DNA from: an uncultured Blautia sp.
Lineage (GTDB): Bacteria; Bacillota; Clostridia; Lachnospirales; Lachnospiraceae
Assembly: GCA_934373235.1 (NCBI GenBank)
Contig: CAKROW010000001.1
Span: 1 to 64,000, forward strand
DNA length: 64,000 nucleotides
Direction of reading: 5' to 3'
The notes under the pieces are model-generated. The model was not told where the DNA came from. It worked only from the letters and a program-made list of their open reading frames with translations, and ran no database searches. The translations under genes and the position numbers were made by a program. Shown here piece after piece: positions 1-7,834 of the stretch; position 1 is the first letter of the stretch, and each line of letters starts with the position of its first letter.

Positions 1-459
1 ATTCTCCCACAACTTCTGAAGGAATTTCAGGTCATTCATCTTTGCGGAAAGGGCAAAATGGACGAAAGTCTTAATGGCACCACAGGATATGTTCAATATG
101 AATATATCAAACAGGAACTTCCTGATCTTTTCGCACTGGCAGATATCGTAATATCCCGTGCAGGTGCAAATGCAATCTGTGAGCTCAATGCTCTCCACAA
201 ACCAAACCTTCTGATTCCACTTTCTGCCAAGGCCAGCCGCGGAGATCAGATATTAAATGCACGTTCCTTTGAACGTCAGGGCTTCAGTGTGGTTCTTGAA
301 GAGGAAGAGATCACAGCGGAAAAGCTTCTTTCCTCCATTCGCAGCCTCTACGCTAACCGTCAGCAATACATCAATGCAATGACAGGCAACGGTCACGTAG
401 ATTCCATTCAGAAAATCACGGATCTGATCGAAGCATGTGCAAATTCTAAAAATGCCTGA
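1..459 (+). CDS. murG: MurG, C-terminal part (lipid II GlcNAc transferase)
   Basis: This is the C-terminal ~152 residues of UDP-GlcNAc:undecaprenyl-pyrophosphoryl-MurNAc-pentapeptide GlcNAc transferase. The enzyme adds GlcNAc to lipid I on the inner membrane face to make lipid II. The frame is open from base 1, so the gene starts outside the window. The visible half carries the nucleotide-sugar binding signature: SRAGANAICE near residue 57, followed by the KPNLLIPLS stretch and an RGDQILNA segment, as in the GT28 C-domain. The stop codon is followed directly by a strong intrinsic terminator at 474-507, so this is the last gene of its transcript. Function is assigned from the family; confidence is high despite the truncation. 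Confidence 0.95.
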   Translation: MLPQLLKEFQVIHLCGKGKMDESLNGTTGYVQYEYIKQELPDLFALADIVISRAGANAICELNALHKPNLLIPLSAKASRGDQILNARSFERQGFSVVLEEEEITAEKLLSSIRSLYANRQQYINAMTGNGHVDSIQKITDLIEACANSKNA

Positions 460-473
460 GTAAAGCATTTTCT

Positions 474-507
474 CTGCCGGAGTTTTTCTGCTCCGGCAGA
501 TTTTTTA
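474..507 (+). terminator. Intrinsic terminator after murG
   Basis: A 9-bp perfect stem (CTGCCGGAG / CTCCGGCAG, 474-482 and 491-499) with an 8-nt loop is followed by a run of T on the plus strand. It ends the murG transcript. The convergent sigma-factor gene stops just beyond it at 511; the opposite strand has no good U-run. Confidence 0.9.
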
Positions 508-510
508 TGC

Positions 511-1047
511 TTAATCGTAATCATCGTAAACTTTCTTAAGATCCTTCAGCAGCCTTCTTCTGGCTCCGTATATTTTATTCTTAGCCGTCATTACTGACAT
601 TCCATATTGTTCTGCAATATCCTCAATTGGTATATCCAGATATTTTGCCTGAACCAGCATATCAAAATTTACCGGATTCTCGGCACGGTACTTTTCCAGC
701 ACCATATTTATATATTCCCTTTTTTCCATATGCAGCATTGTCGCTTCTACATCATCACTTTTGCGCGCACGTTCTATAGGTATCAGCTTATCAGCACTGC
801 AAAATTCATGTTTCATATAGGATCTTTTCTTAAAATCCATTGCCCTGTTTATGGACGCTCTCCGCACCAGTGAATAGAGCTTCTTTTCATTCGTTATATC
901 CAGACTTTCACCTATCTGATACAATTTATAAAGTACTTCCTGACTGACATCTTCTGCTGTAGTCCAATTTTGTAATACACTGTACGCTGTATTTATTGAT
1001 AGCTGATGATATTTTTCAAACAATAACCTAAACTCCGCATTATTCAT
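511..1047 (-). CDS. Sigma-70 family (ECF-type) RNA polymerase sigma factor
   Basis: A 178-residue protein with the two-domain layout of an extracytoplasmic-function sigma factor. An N-terminal region-2 helix bundle includes a DVSQEVLYKLY core-binding/-10 segment near residue 34. The C-terminal region-4 helix-turn-helix reads IEDIAEQYGMSVMTAKNKIYGARRR and would contact the -35 element. The charged linker is longer than usual. No anti-sigma gene lies beside it, so its control is unknown. The ATG is preceded by a GGTGAG ribosome site. The HIT gene ends only 33 bp upstream, so the two may share a transcript. The family call is firm; the regulon is unknown. Confidence 0.85.
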   Translation of the reverse strand: MNNAEFRLLFEKYHQLSINTAYSVLQNWTTAEDVSQEVLYKLYQIGESLDITNEKKLYSLVRRASINRAMDFKKRSYMKHEFCSADKLIPIERARKSDDVEATMLHMEKREYINMVLEKYRAENPVNFDMLVQAKYLDIPIEDIAEQYGMSVMTAKNKIYGARRRLLKDLKKVYDDYD

Positions 1048-1080
1048 AACTCACCATAGAAATTCTTCGCAGATAAAGCA

Positions 1081-1485
1081 TCATGCTTTTATCTTTGCGA
1101 AAATCTCCTCCTTATCTTTTTCTGTAAGTGTTCCAGGCTTCCATGTAAGACCAACTTCGTCTCCTGTATAACGTGGAATTAGGTGCATATGAAAATGAAA
1201 TACGGTCTGTCCAGCTATCTCTCCATTGTTCTGTACAATATTAAACCCATCGCACTGAAGCGCGTCTGTCAGTTTTCCAGCCATCCTTTTTGCAAGGATC
1301 ATAGCTTTTCCGGCAAGTTCCTCCGGCATTTCGTAAATATTAGCAGCGTGACTCTTCGGAAGAATCAGCGAATGTCCTTTACTTGCTGGTCCAAGATCCA
1401 GGATTACTCTGAAATTTTCATCTTCGTAGAGCGTTGCCGATGGAATTTCGCCATTGGCTATTTTACAAAAAATACAATCGCTCAT
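1081..1485 (-). CDS. HIT family nucleotide hydrolase (Hint-like)
   Basis: A 134-residue histidine triad protein, full length for a bacterial Hint. The N-terminal CIFCKIANGEIPS carries the CxxC pair typical of this subfamily. The catalytic triad HFHMHLIPR lies near residue 98, the second His being the expected nucleophile. Family members are cytoplasmic and hydrolyse AMP-lysine or other nucleoside phosphoramidates; the physiological substrate in anaerobic Firmicutes is not settled. The start is supported by an AAGGGG ribosome site eight bases ahead. It is divergent from the histidine kinase gene at 1601 and precedes the sigma factor on the same strand. Confidence 0.93.
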   Translation of the reverse strand: MSDCIFCKIANGEIPSATLYEDENFRVILDLGPASKGHSLILPKSHAANIYEMPEELAGKAMILAKRMAGKLTDALQCDGFNIVQNNGEIAGQTVFHFHMHLIPRYTGDEVGLTWKPGTLTEKDKEEIFAKIKA

Positions 1486-1600
1486 TTTAACTTCCCCTTC
1501 CTCATTCGTTTATTTTGTGTCGAATTTTTTCGATTTTTTACTTACTATAATTGTTGATATTAAATTTTTTGGATGTTACTATTTTTTTGAGGTGATGAAT

Positions 1601-2272
1601 ATGTACAGCAAAAATATTACTGAACAACTGAAAAATGATTTTCAATTTACACTTTCCAGACTTTCCCATGAACTCCGCAATCCGCTTTCACTTATCAGCA
1701 GCAGTCTGCAGATGATGGCTTCCTCACATCCTGAAGTTGAAGATTATGAACAATGGGATGATATTTTGGATAATATGAATTATATCTGTGATCTTCTTAA
1801 TGAACTCTCTGTATTTAATCATTCAGAACAGATTTCTCCTCAGCTCACAGATCCGGTAAAGTACCTCCGGACGATTCTCTCTTCCATACAGCCAACGCTT
1901 GATTATCTGAATATTCAACTTGAAATTAATATTTCAGATAATCTTCCGGTCATAAATCTTGATCCGGTTCGTATACGGCAGGCATTGCTTAATATTCTTA
2001 AAAATGCCTGGGAAGCTCTTCCTGCCAGAGGAATCATATCCGTAAATGCTGTTCCTTTTAATTCTGGTATATGCATCAGCATCAAAGACAATGGTTGCGG
2101 TATTTCACCTGAACAGCAGAAGAAAATCTTTCAGCCATTTTTTACAACCAAAACAGAAGGGACCGGGCTTGGGCTCGCAATCACCAGGCAGATTATTGAA
2201 GCTCACCACGGTCGGATTACTGTAGAAAGCACTCCTGACCATGGTACAACTTTTTATATCTTTCTGGGATGA
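1601..2272 (+). CDS. Soluble orphan sensor histidine kinase
   Basis: A compact 223-residue kinase core with no membrane span and no sensor domain. It shows the H-box LSHELRNPLSLI (phosphoacceptor His near residue 26), N-box LLNILKNAWEAL, G1 DNGCGI and G2 GTGLGLAI. In Clostridia, such bare HisKA-HATPase proteins include NtrB-like kinases and kinases that phosphorylate Spo0A directly. No response regulator is adjacent. I chose ATG 1601, six bases after GAGGTG; ATG 1595 in the same frame is too close to that site. A TGTCGAA heptamer (0A-box consensus) lies at 1518-1524, but such single heptamers are expected by chance. The 3' end overlaps the convergent rhomboid gene by 19 bp. Confidence 0.85.
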   Translation: MYSKNITEQLKNDFQFTLSRLSHELRNPLSLISSSLQMMASSHPEVEDYEQWDDILDNMNYICDLLNELSVFNHSEQISPQLTDPVKYLRTILSSIQPTLDYLNIQLEINISDNLPVINLDPVRIRQALLNILKNAWEALPARGIISVNAVPFNSGICISIKDNGCGISPEQQKKIFQPFFTTKTEGTGLGLAITRQIIEAHHGRITVESTPDHGTTFYIFLG

Positions 2273-2841
2273 TAAAATATTGTCGCTGCAATAAAGCCAC
2301 ATATAAGTCCCCCCAGATGAGCTGCATTGTCCACGCCTCCGCTGGCAAAACCAAAGTATAATGAAAAACCTGCCATAACTGCCATCTGTTTTACAGTCAG
2401 ATCTGCAACACGTCCTTTGTGGCGAAGTAATACATAGATCAGTCCGCCCATTACTGCAAATACAGCCCCTGATGCCCCTGCTGAAACTGTGAAATCTGAT
2501 GTCCGAATATCAAAATACAAGGAGATCAGATTTCCTCCCAGCCCGCCCAGAATGTAAATTATAAGAAAACGGACTTTACCGGCAATAGGCTCCAGTCTCT
2601 GGCCAAGAACAAACAGCACTAACATGTTATTAACAAGATGTGGCAGTCCAAAATGCAAAAACATACTGGCAAAGATCCGATACCATTCTCCCTGTTCCAA
2701 AACCAAAGGTGCATATATCGCTCCACATTCCAGCATATGTGCTGCATTTTCTGACCCGCCGGTTGCTTCAACAACTATAAACACAATCACATTAATCAAA
2801 ATCAGAGCTGTTGTTATCGGTTCTTTTTTTAATTCTTCCAC
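2254..2841 (-). CDS. Rhomboid family intramembrane serine protease
   Basis: A polytopic membrane protein of ~195 residues with the rhomboid catalytic dyad. The serine motif GASGAVFAVMG lies in one transmembrane helix and the histidine in NAAHLGGLICG in a later helix; the conserved HFGLPHLVNNM stretch precedes them. Rhomboids cleave single-pass membrane proteins within the bilayer. I chose GTG 2841 (VEELKKEP) because AGAGG sits six bases upstream; an in-frame TTG at 2919 would add 26 non-conserved residues and lacks a ribosome site. It lies just downstream of the Tad operon's FHA gene on the same strand, so co-transcription and a role in pilus or pseudopilin processing are possible but not shown. 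Confidence 0.88.
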   Translation of the reverse strand: MEELKKEPITTALILINVIVFIVVEATGGSENAAHMLECGAIYAPLVLEQGEWYRIFASMFLHFGLPHLVNNMLVLFVLGQRLEPIAGKVRFLIIYILGGLGGNLISLYFDIRTSDFTVSAGASGAVFAVMGGLIYVLLRHKGRVADLTVKQMAVMAGFSLYFGFASGGVDNAAHLGGLICGFIAATIFYHPRKI

Positions 2842-2948
2842 AGTCACCCTCTTTTCCGGTATTTTATTGATATGCTGGTTATATTCTACCAGATTTAGGA
2901 TTCTCTTACAACCTGACAACTGGCATTATCCACACTGTATCATACATA

Positions 2949-4385
2949 TCATTTCAGGAAAATATATCGCGCCTGTGCAAAATCTACCTCATCTTCATTC
3001 TTCAGTTCATATTCTTCTCCTGTTTTCAGAAGTTTTCCATTTACAGTTGTCCCATTTTTTGAATTCAGATCAGACAGATAATATCTGTTATCCCGTTTCC
3101 TGATTTTGGCATGCATACGGCTTACTGTAGGCATATCAATCACAGCATCCGAAGCTGTTTCCATTTTTCCCACAACAACAATATCTTTATTAAGATAAAT
3201 GGTCGCCAGTTCACCAGCTTCTCTACTCACCAGGGAGGCCGGCCCTTTAACATTTCCGGTTGACAGGATCACTGTTTCTCCGTAATCTTCATCCGCAGAT
3301 TTTCCTGGTATGGAATTCTTCTGTTCGGTCTCTTTTTCAAAAATACCCCTGTTCTTTTTTTTCTTTTCCAAAATCATTTCATGTTCGATTTCTGTTTTTT
3401 GTCTCTTATTTTTTTCTCTATCATCGCTCCTTCTCACATTGCCAGTTCTTCTGGAAATAACCCAGATAAACATTTCCAGAATCATGGCAACCAGAATAAC
3501 CATCAGGATCATTTCTACTTTAACTCCGGGAATATATCCCAAAGTTGATGCAATTGCGGTTCCAGTCAGGACAGATGCTGCTATAATAAATACAACTGCA
3601 TATTTCAGGATTCCTCCTGTCCATAATCCTTCCGGTTTTTTCTCTGTATTTCTTTTTCCATATATAATACGACACTCAGCCGAATTATTTTTAGCATATT
3701 TAGAATAATTTATATTATTTTCCCCTTTTTTCCATATTTTTTTATCCTCATATTCAAAAATGTCTTTTTCTACAGATGCATCTTTTATATAATCATCTGA
3801 AGGAACTTGCGTCAGTTCTTCCAATGTCTCTTCTTTCTTTTCGTCAACACGATACAATTCTTCTTTTATATGCTCCAGATGAAAACTTTCTTCCAGCGCC
3901 CTTCTGTAGATCCCATACCCTAATACAACCGCCTGACCATCATCGTGATCGATTTTAGGCAAAATATACTCCAAAAGTTTCTGAAGCTGTTTCTGCAATT
4001 CCTTCTGATACCCCGGCATATAGCAGAACTGAATATTTTTCTTTCCTGCATCCATATAAATATATTCCGGTTCAAGAATCAACTGACACGGATTCAACAG
4101 ATACTCTGACAGTTCCTCCATCACCTGCACAAAACTTCCAAAAATAATTTTCAGATCTTCTATCCTCATTTTTTGTTCTTCATAGAATGAAGTCAGAGAC
4201 TGCCTTGAAGTTACATCATAATAAACCTTGAATTTTCCGTCAATCCCCTGTATCCGGCATTTTAGCAATGCCGGCACCACATTTGCCACCAACATTCTTA
4301 CCTGATAGGAATCTGTATCTATAATATCCTCCCCTGTAAGGATCAGATAATTATGATTCATATCTCTTTTATATTCGGATTTCAT
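2949..4385 (-). CDS. FHA-domain membrane protein of the Tad locus (DUF6382-like N-terminus)
   Basis: A 478-residue protein. The N-terminal ~170 residues resemble DUF6382, a domain common beside FHA modules in Clostridia. A variable charged linker and two transmembrane helices (about residues 258-310) follow, then a highly basic Lys/Arg segment. The C-terminal FHA domain (about 395-478) has the phosphothreonine-binding pattern VSRMHAKI and LNSKNGTTVNG. FHA domains bind phospho-Thr peptides, so a Ser/Thr kinase partner is implied; none is in this window. The ATG follows the tadE stop by one base, with GAGGTG ten bases upstream, so it belongs to the Tad operon. It may link pilus assembly to Ser/Thr phosphorylation (inference). 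Confidence 0.8.
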   Translation of the reverse strand: MKSEYKRDMNHNYLILTGEDIIDTDSYQVRMLVANVVPALLKCRIQGIDGKFKVYYDVTSRQSLTSFYEEQKMRIEDLKIIFGSFVQVMEELSEYLLNPCQLILEPEYIYMDAGKKNIQFCYMPGYQKELQKQLQKLLEYILPKIDHDDGQAVVLGYGIYRRALEESFHLEHIKEELYRVDEKKEETLEELTQVPSDDYIKDASVEKDIFEYEDKKIWKKGENNINYSKYAKNNSAECRIIYGKRNTEKKPEGLWTGGILKYAVVFIIAASVLTGTAIASTLGYIPGVKVEMILMVILVAMILEMFIWVISRRTGNVRRSDDREKNKRQKTEIEHEMILEKKKKNRGIFEKETEQKNSIPGKSADEDYGETVILSTGNVKGPASLVSREAGELATIYLNKDIVVVGKMETASDAVIDMPTVSRMHAKIRKRDNRYYLSDLNSKNGTTVNGKLLKTGEEYELKNEDEVDFAQARYIFLK

Positions 4386-4386
4386 A

Positions 4387-4836
4387 TTAATTTTTCACCT
4401 CTTCCAGAACATCTGTAATTCCTTTGGCTTTCCTGATCCACTCTACCGGCCGAAGTACTTCTGCCTCTCCTGATACTTTAAAGTTCCAGTGTTCCCCCAT
4501 ATAACCGGCTGCTATATCCATTCTGTAAGTTACCTCTACTCTTTTTCCGGCACTTGTATGCATACTGAAGTTCTCACCGCCAGGAAAACCTTCACTTCCC
4601 AAAATCCTTCCCTTTACCTCTGCAGTCTCATATACTGCTCCATTTTTTCTATACCCTTCCATACTTCCACTGACAGCCGCTTCATATGCTGCCGCTGTCA
4701 GCCATGCTCTGTTATGAACAAAAAAACTGAGATAAAGCAGCCCCATCAGCACCAGCAGAATAACCGGCATTACCAGCGCTGTTTCAACTGTAAAACTGCC
4801 TTTCTTCCATTTTTTCAATAATTTTTTCAAACCCAT
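4387..4836 (-). CDS. tadE: TadE-like pseudopilin
   Basis: A 149-residue minor pilin of the Tad system. A basic start (GLKKLLKKWKK) is followed by GSFTVETALVMPVILLVLMG, a type IV prepilin-like signal with the Glu five residues after the likely cleavage Gly. The rest is extracytoplasmic. ATG 4836 is chosen because AGGAGG lies six bases before it; an upstream in-frame ATG would add ~71 residues that overlap the peptidase gene. It overlaps the upstream prepilin peptidase gene by 10 bp, which suggests coupled translation. TadE-type pseudopilins are processed by a TadV/CpaA-type peptidase and are thought to initiate or cap the pilus. Confidence 0.85.
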   Translation of the reverse strand: MGLKKLLKKWKKGSFTVETALVMPVILLVLMGLLYLSFFVHNRAWLTAAAYEAAVSGSMEGYRKNGAVYETAEVKGRILGSEGFPGGENFSMHTSAGKRVEVTYRMDIAAGYMGEHWNFKVSGEAEVLRPVEWIRKAKGITDVLEEVKN

Positions 4837-5276
4837 AAACCTCCTATATATGCCGCAAGCAAAAATGGGATAAACGGGATTTCCGTATTTGTCTTTCTTT
4901 TTAGGATCAATACCACAATTCCAGACCAGATTCCGCACAATAGCATCCCCGAAAATATCAATGCCAGAAGCTGCCCGGTTTCTAATACTGTTCCCAACGC
5001 AAGTATAAGGAGTCCGTCTCCTATCCCCACGTTTCCCCCACTCACACATGCAATTCCCAGAAAAATCCCTCCAATGCTCACCGCTGCAACACCATGTGGA
5101 TACAGACTTCCGGTAATTAACAGCCGTAAACTTCCTCCAACAATAAACAAAATCACAGAAGTAAGACAGATTTCTTTTTTTCTCAGATCACACCATGCAT
5201 TAATTGTCAACAATATTAAGATGCCTATTTCTGTTACTCTGATTTTTATCATTCCTTTCTCATATCTCATCCACAT
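4827..5276 (-). CDS. A24 prepilin peptidase (TadV/CpaA type), second copy
   Basis: A 149-residue membrane protein with the aspartate pair of A24 peptidases: a first Asp in NAWCDLRKKEI and the GxGD-type second site in GNVGIGDGLL. It has about four to five hydrophobic helices and no N-terminal methylase domain, so it matches the short archaeal/Tad class. It would cleave leader peptides of Flp/TadE-type prepilins. This is one of two such peptidases in the operon; the other begins at 12355. The start is uncertain: no good ribosome site precedes ATG 5276, and the gene overlaps the preceding one by 10 bp, so coupled translation is likely. Confidence 0.82.
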   Translation of the reverse strand: MWMRYEKGMIKIRVTEIGILILLTINAWCDLRKKEICLTSVILFIVGGSLRLLITGSLYPHGVAAVSIGGIFLGIACVSGGNVGIGDGLLILALGTVLETGQLLALIFSGMLLCGIWSGIVVLILKRKTNTEIPFIPFLLAAYIGGLWV

Positions 5277-6052
5277 CTGCTGCAGGCACTTAAATTTCCG
5301 GAAATTTCAGATTCTTTCACCATACGTACAGAACGCTTCAGACCGCTGCAGCTTTCCTGATTATGATAACGATTGCTCTTTTGGGTAATATATACAGACC
5401 CTGCCGGCTCCTGTCCTCTGCTGCACAGTTCACATGGCTGATATGACTCTCCGTAAGCATTTCTTATTCCTTTTATCGAACTTCCTGAAATCTGCTGTAT
5501 GGAAACATTCAGATAACTGCACTCGATCCTTTTGTGATACACAGTACCCGATTCTGTGATATAAACCATTGGCTGACTTTCTGTCTCAATTTCCTGATCT
5601 TCATATAACACACCTGTCCAGGCATGAACTTTTATCGTATTATGCATCCATATTTTAGGTACCGGAATCATACCACTTATGGGCTGATAAGAATATATAT
5701 CCGGCAGTACAATATTCTCCGGTCCCTGTACCCCATAGGCGTACATTCCCATTTTCTTTGCATTTTGGCATAACCTGGTCAGATGTGCTGTCTGAACCCT
5801 GTATATATCCATAAATGAAATCATCGTTACTACCCCAAAGAAAAACAACGGCAGTACCATAGCTGTTTCAACCGCCAGGCTTGCTTTCTTTATCTTTTTT
5901 TTAAAGGCGCACAGGGATACTTTTCCAGAAAGCGATCTCCTACTCATCGGGGAAAGTCTGAGATTCCTTCTTCTCACAGAGCGCCTTTCTTTTTTTTCTT
6001 CCAGTCTGTCTATCCGAACAACATTATTATCTTTTTCTTTCTGAAAAAGCAT
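5267..6052 (-). CDS. TadE-like pseudopilin with two C-terminal Cys-rich repeats
   Basis: A 261-residue protein. A long basic N-terminus (residues 1-60, many Arg/Lys) precedes a prepilin-like hydrophobic helix with AVETAMVLPLFFFGVV. The C-terminal third holds two tandem units that start VYIT, have YHxxxC, and end in CxxC (YHKRIECSYL...CELC and YHNQESCSGL...CSRCG). The Cys/His spacing recalls the zinc-binding Ada-type N-domain and similar modules at the ends of secreted Firmicute proteins. The units should be outside the cell, if the topology is that of TadE. An AAAGAGGTG ribosome site supports ATG 6052. The pilus role is inferred from position and helix; the function of the Cys repeats is unknown. 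Confidence 0.78.
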   Translation of the reverse strand: MLFQKEKDNNVVRIDRLEEKKERRSVRRRNLRLSPMSRRSLSGKVSLCAFKKKIKKASLAVETAMVLPLFFFGVVTMISFMDIYRVQTAHLTRLCQNAKKMGMYAYGVQGPENIVLPDIYSYQPISGMIPVPKIWMHNTIKVHAWTGVLYEDQEIETESQPMVYITESGTVYHKRIECSYLNVSIQQISGSSIKGIRNAYGESYQPCELCSRGQEPAGSVYITQKSNRYHNQESCSGLKRSVRMVKESEISGNLSACSRCG

Positions 6053-6078
6053 CCCTGTACACCTCTTTCCTGTTTTAT

Positions 6079-7560
6079 TTATTCATACGCATATTGTCTT
6101 GTTACTGTAAATATTTTTCTTTTATTAGCTTTTACATCTGCTGATGCTTCCACTTCCGTAATGCAATGGTCCATTCTGAAATTCTTTCTCTTTCCCATAT
6201 TTCGAACAGTATTTTCGATCATATCCATACCACCTTTTACTTTATCCGACTTGCTTTTTGTCATAAGCAGGATCTGCAGATAGTCTTCATAAGACATCCC
6301 GCCTTTACAATCCTTTCTTGCAGAATCCAAACCCTCCAGAAGCCCCGGAAGATTTTCCAGAGAAATCTGCCAGTCTGCAGCAGTTTTTATCAGAGGAACT
6401 CTTCCACCGGCAAACAGTTCTCTTACGTCCAAAATACTTTCCGCAAATGCCCAGCACAGCATCAAAGCTGCTTCTATCACAGGTGCTGCCGGTGGTATCA
6501 GAAAACCTGACGCAATAGCCAGTGCAAGTGCCTCAATCTGGATTCTTTTTCCTCCGTCAGCCGCAATTGCGGCAAAGTTTACCCCCTGACGTATAAGAAA
6601 CAATCGATTTGCAACTGCTTTCAGATTATCTTTATCATTATTCTTTTCACCAATAATATATTCTATCTGATACTCCAGACCGGATTTTGCCGGATTTTTA
6701 TAACTGCCAAGTTTTGTAATAAGATACTGTCCAAACAACAGATCTGAAGTATATGAACCGTCTGTCTGTATTGCACCATCCATATTCAACCCCTGCTGTA
6801 ATCTTCTTCCTGACACAAGATTTCTTCTGTCAACTGCTTTATCTGAAATTCCCTTTTCTGCCGGAATCACCAGAGTTAAAAGTCCCATTTTTTTTATACG
6901 CTTTATAACCGGTATAGGATTTTTTACTTCTGTATTCACTCCACCTGAAAAATCAGAATTTCCATCATCGAAACCACCCTGGTCTGTCCGATTCTTTTCT
7001 GCTTCCTGACTTTCTTTCGCCGCAGAATCCATTTCTGAATCGTAGGAATCCAGCGTATCACCACTTTCTGCTTTTTCACCCTGATTCTCTGAATCTTCTG
7101 TTTTCTTTTTTCTTTCTTCTATTCTTTTTATAAGAAGCTGTACCCCCTGGGTTCCCAGTGTTTCCCGCATATAATTTACCGCCTGGCTAAAAAATACTTC
7201 TCCATTTTCATCAGTCAGAAGTCGGTAGCCACTGAAACCACCCTGCTGAAGTGAAAGCTTCTGACTATTCTGCTTTAATACAGGCTTCATATAAGACTCA
7301 AAATTATCATATACATCTGCCATATCAAGGTTATCCTGTCCTGATGCATAAAGCGAAAACAGATCATATTTTTCAAGAAGTGTCCTGTCGTACTGTGCAA
7401 ACAGTGAATACAGTCCAATATCCATACTGTCCAAAATCTGTGTACGTGCTGCAGCCATACGCACAGATTCTATACTGGTACTGACAAGTGCCAGAATGAG
7501 GCTTAAGATCAAAGCCAGAAATATTGTTATGCTTCCTTTTTTCACTGAATCAGTTACCAT
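6079..7560 (-). CDS. DUF5702 protein of the Tad locus (TadG-like)
   Basis: A 493-residue protein with one N-terminal membrane anchor (KKGSITIFLALILSLILAL) then a large extracytoplasmic part, including a Glu/Ser/Asp-rich linker around residues 155-205 and a second hydrophobic patch around 345-380. The start GSITIF replaces the Glu-containing prepilin motif seen in its neighbours, so processing is uncertain. Proteins of this type (DUF5702) sit in Gram-positive Tad loci at the place of TadF/TadG, putative minor components or anchors. AGAGGAG before ATG 7560 supports the start. A stable hairpin at 7579-7595 separates it from the flp gene. Confidence 0.75.
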   Translation of the reverse strand: MVTDSVKKGSITIFLALILSLILALVSTSIESVRMAAARTQILDSMDIGLYSLFAQYDRTLLEKYDLFSLYASGQDNLDMADVYDNFESYMKPVLKQNSQKLSLQQGGFSGYRLLTDENGEVFFSQAVNYMRETLGTQGVQLLIKRIEERKKKTEDSENQGEKAESGDTLDSYDSEMDSAAKESQEAEKNRTDQGGFDDGNSDFSGGVNTEVKNPIPVIKRIKKMGLLTLVIPAEKGISDKAVDRRNLVSGRRLQQGLNMDGAIQTDGSYTSDLLFGQYLITKLGSYKNPAKSGLEYQIEYIIGEKNNDKDNLKAVANRLFLIRQGVNFAAIAADGGKRIQIEALALAIASGFLIPPAAPVIEAALMLCWAFAESILDVRELFAGGRVPLIKTAADWQISLENLPGLLEGLDSARKDCKGGMSYEDYLQILLMTKSKSDKVKGGMDMIENTVRNMGKRKNFRMDHCITEVEASADVKANKRKIFTVTRQYAYE

Positions 7561-7578
7561 AGGGGCACGCTCCTCTCC

Positions 7579-7595
7579 GGCAGTTCACAACTGCC
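7579..7595 (-). promoter_or_regulatory. Intra-operon hairpin after flp
   Basis: A perfect 7-bp stem GGCAGTT/AACTGCC with a 3-nt loop lies between the flp pilin stop and the DUF5702 gene. No U-run follows, so it is not a terminator. Its likely role is to stabilise or process the mRNA 3' end of the pilin segment (inference). Confidence 0.5.
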
Positions 7596-7619
7596 ATTAT
7601 CAATCAATCCTGACCAATG

Positions 7620-7811
7620 CTAGATTGCATTACTCTGCTTTGTAATCTTGGACAGAAGTTTCTTCACAAGAGCTGTGAGCTGGTCCCTGAAAATGACTAC
7701 AAGCCCAATGAGCACGACGAGAATCAGGATGATTTCCACAACGCCAACCGCGTCTTCTTCTGCTGCAAAATCCGCAGCATTTTTCCAAAATTTCATTAAT
7801 TTCTTTTTCAT
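7620..7811 (-). CDS. flp: Flp-type (type IVb) major pilin
   Basis: A 63-residue prepilin. A basic leader (KKKLMKFWKN) is followed by AVGVVEIILILVVLIGLVVI, which places Glu at +5 if cleavage is before VGVVE, then a short Lys-rich tail. Its size and lack of Cys fit the Flp1-like pilins of Gram-positive Tad systems. It would be the main pilus subunit, cleaved by the A24 peptidases and assembled by TadA/B/C. The start is clear: a strong GGAGG site seven bases ahead. It lies 23 bp after tadC in the operon. Confidence 0.88.
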   Translation of the reverse strand: MKKKLMKFWKNAADFAAEEDAVGVVEIILILVVLIGLVVIFRDQLTALVKKLLSKITKQSNAI

Positions 7812-7834
7812 TTATACCTCCGTACTTTCTTTTC

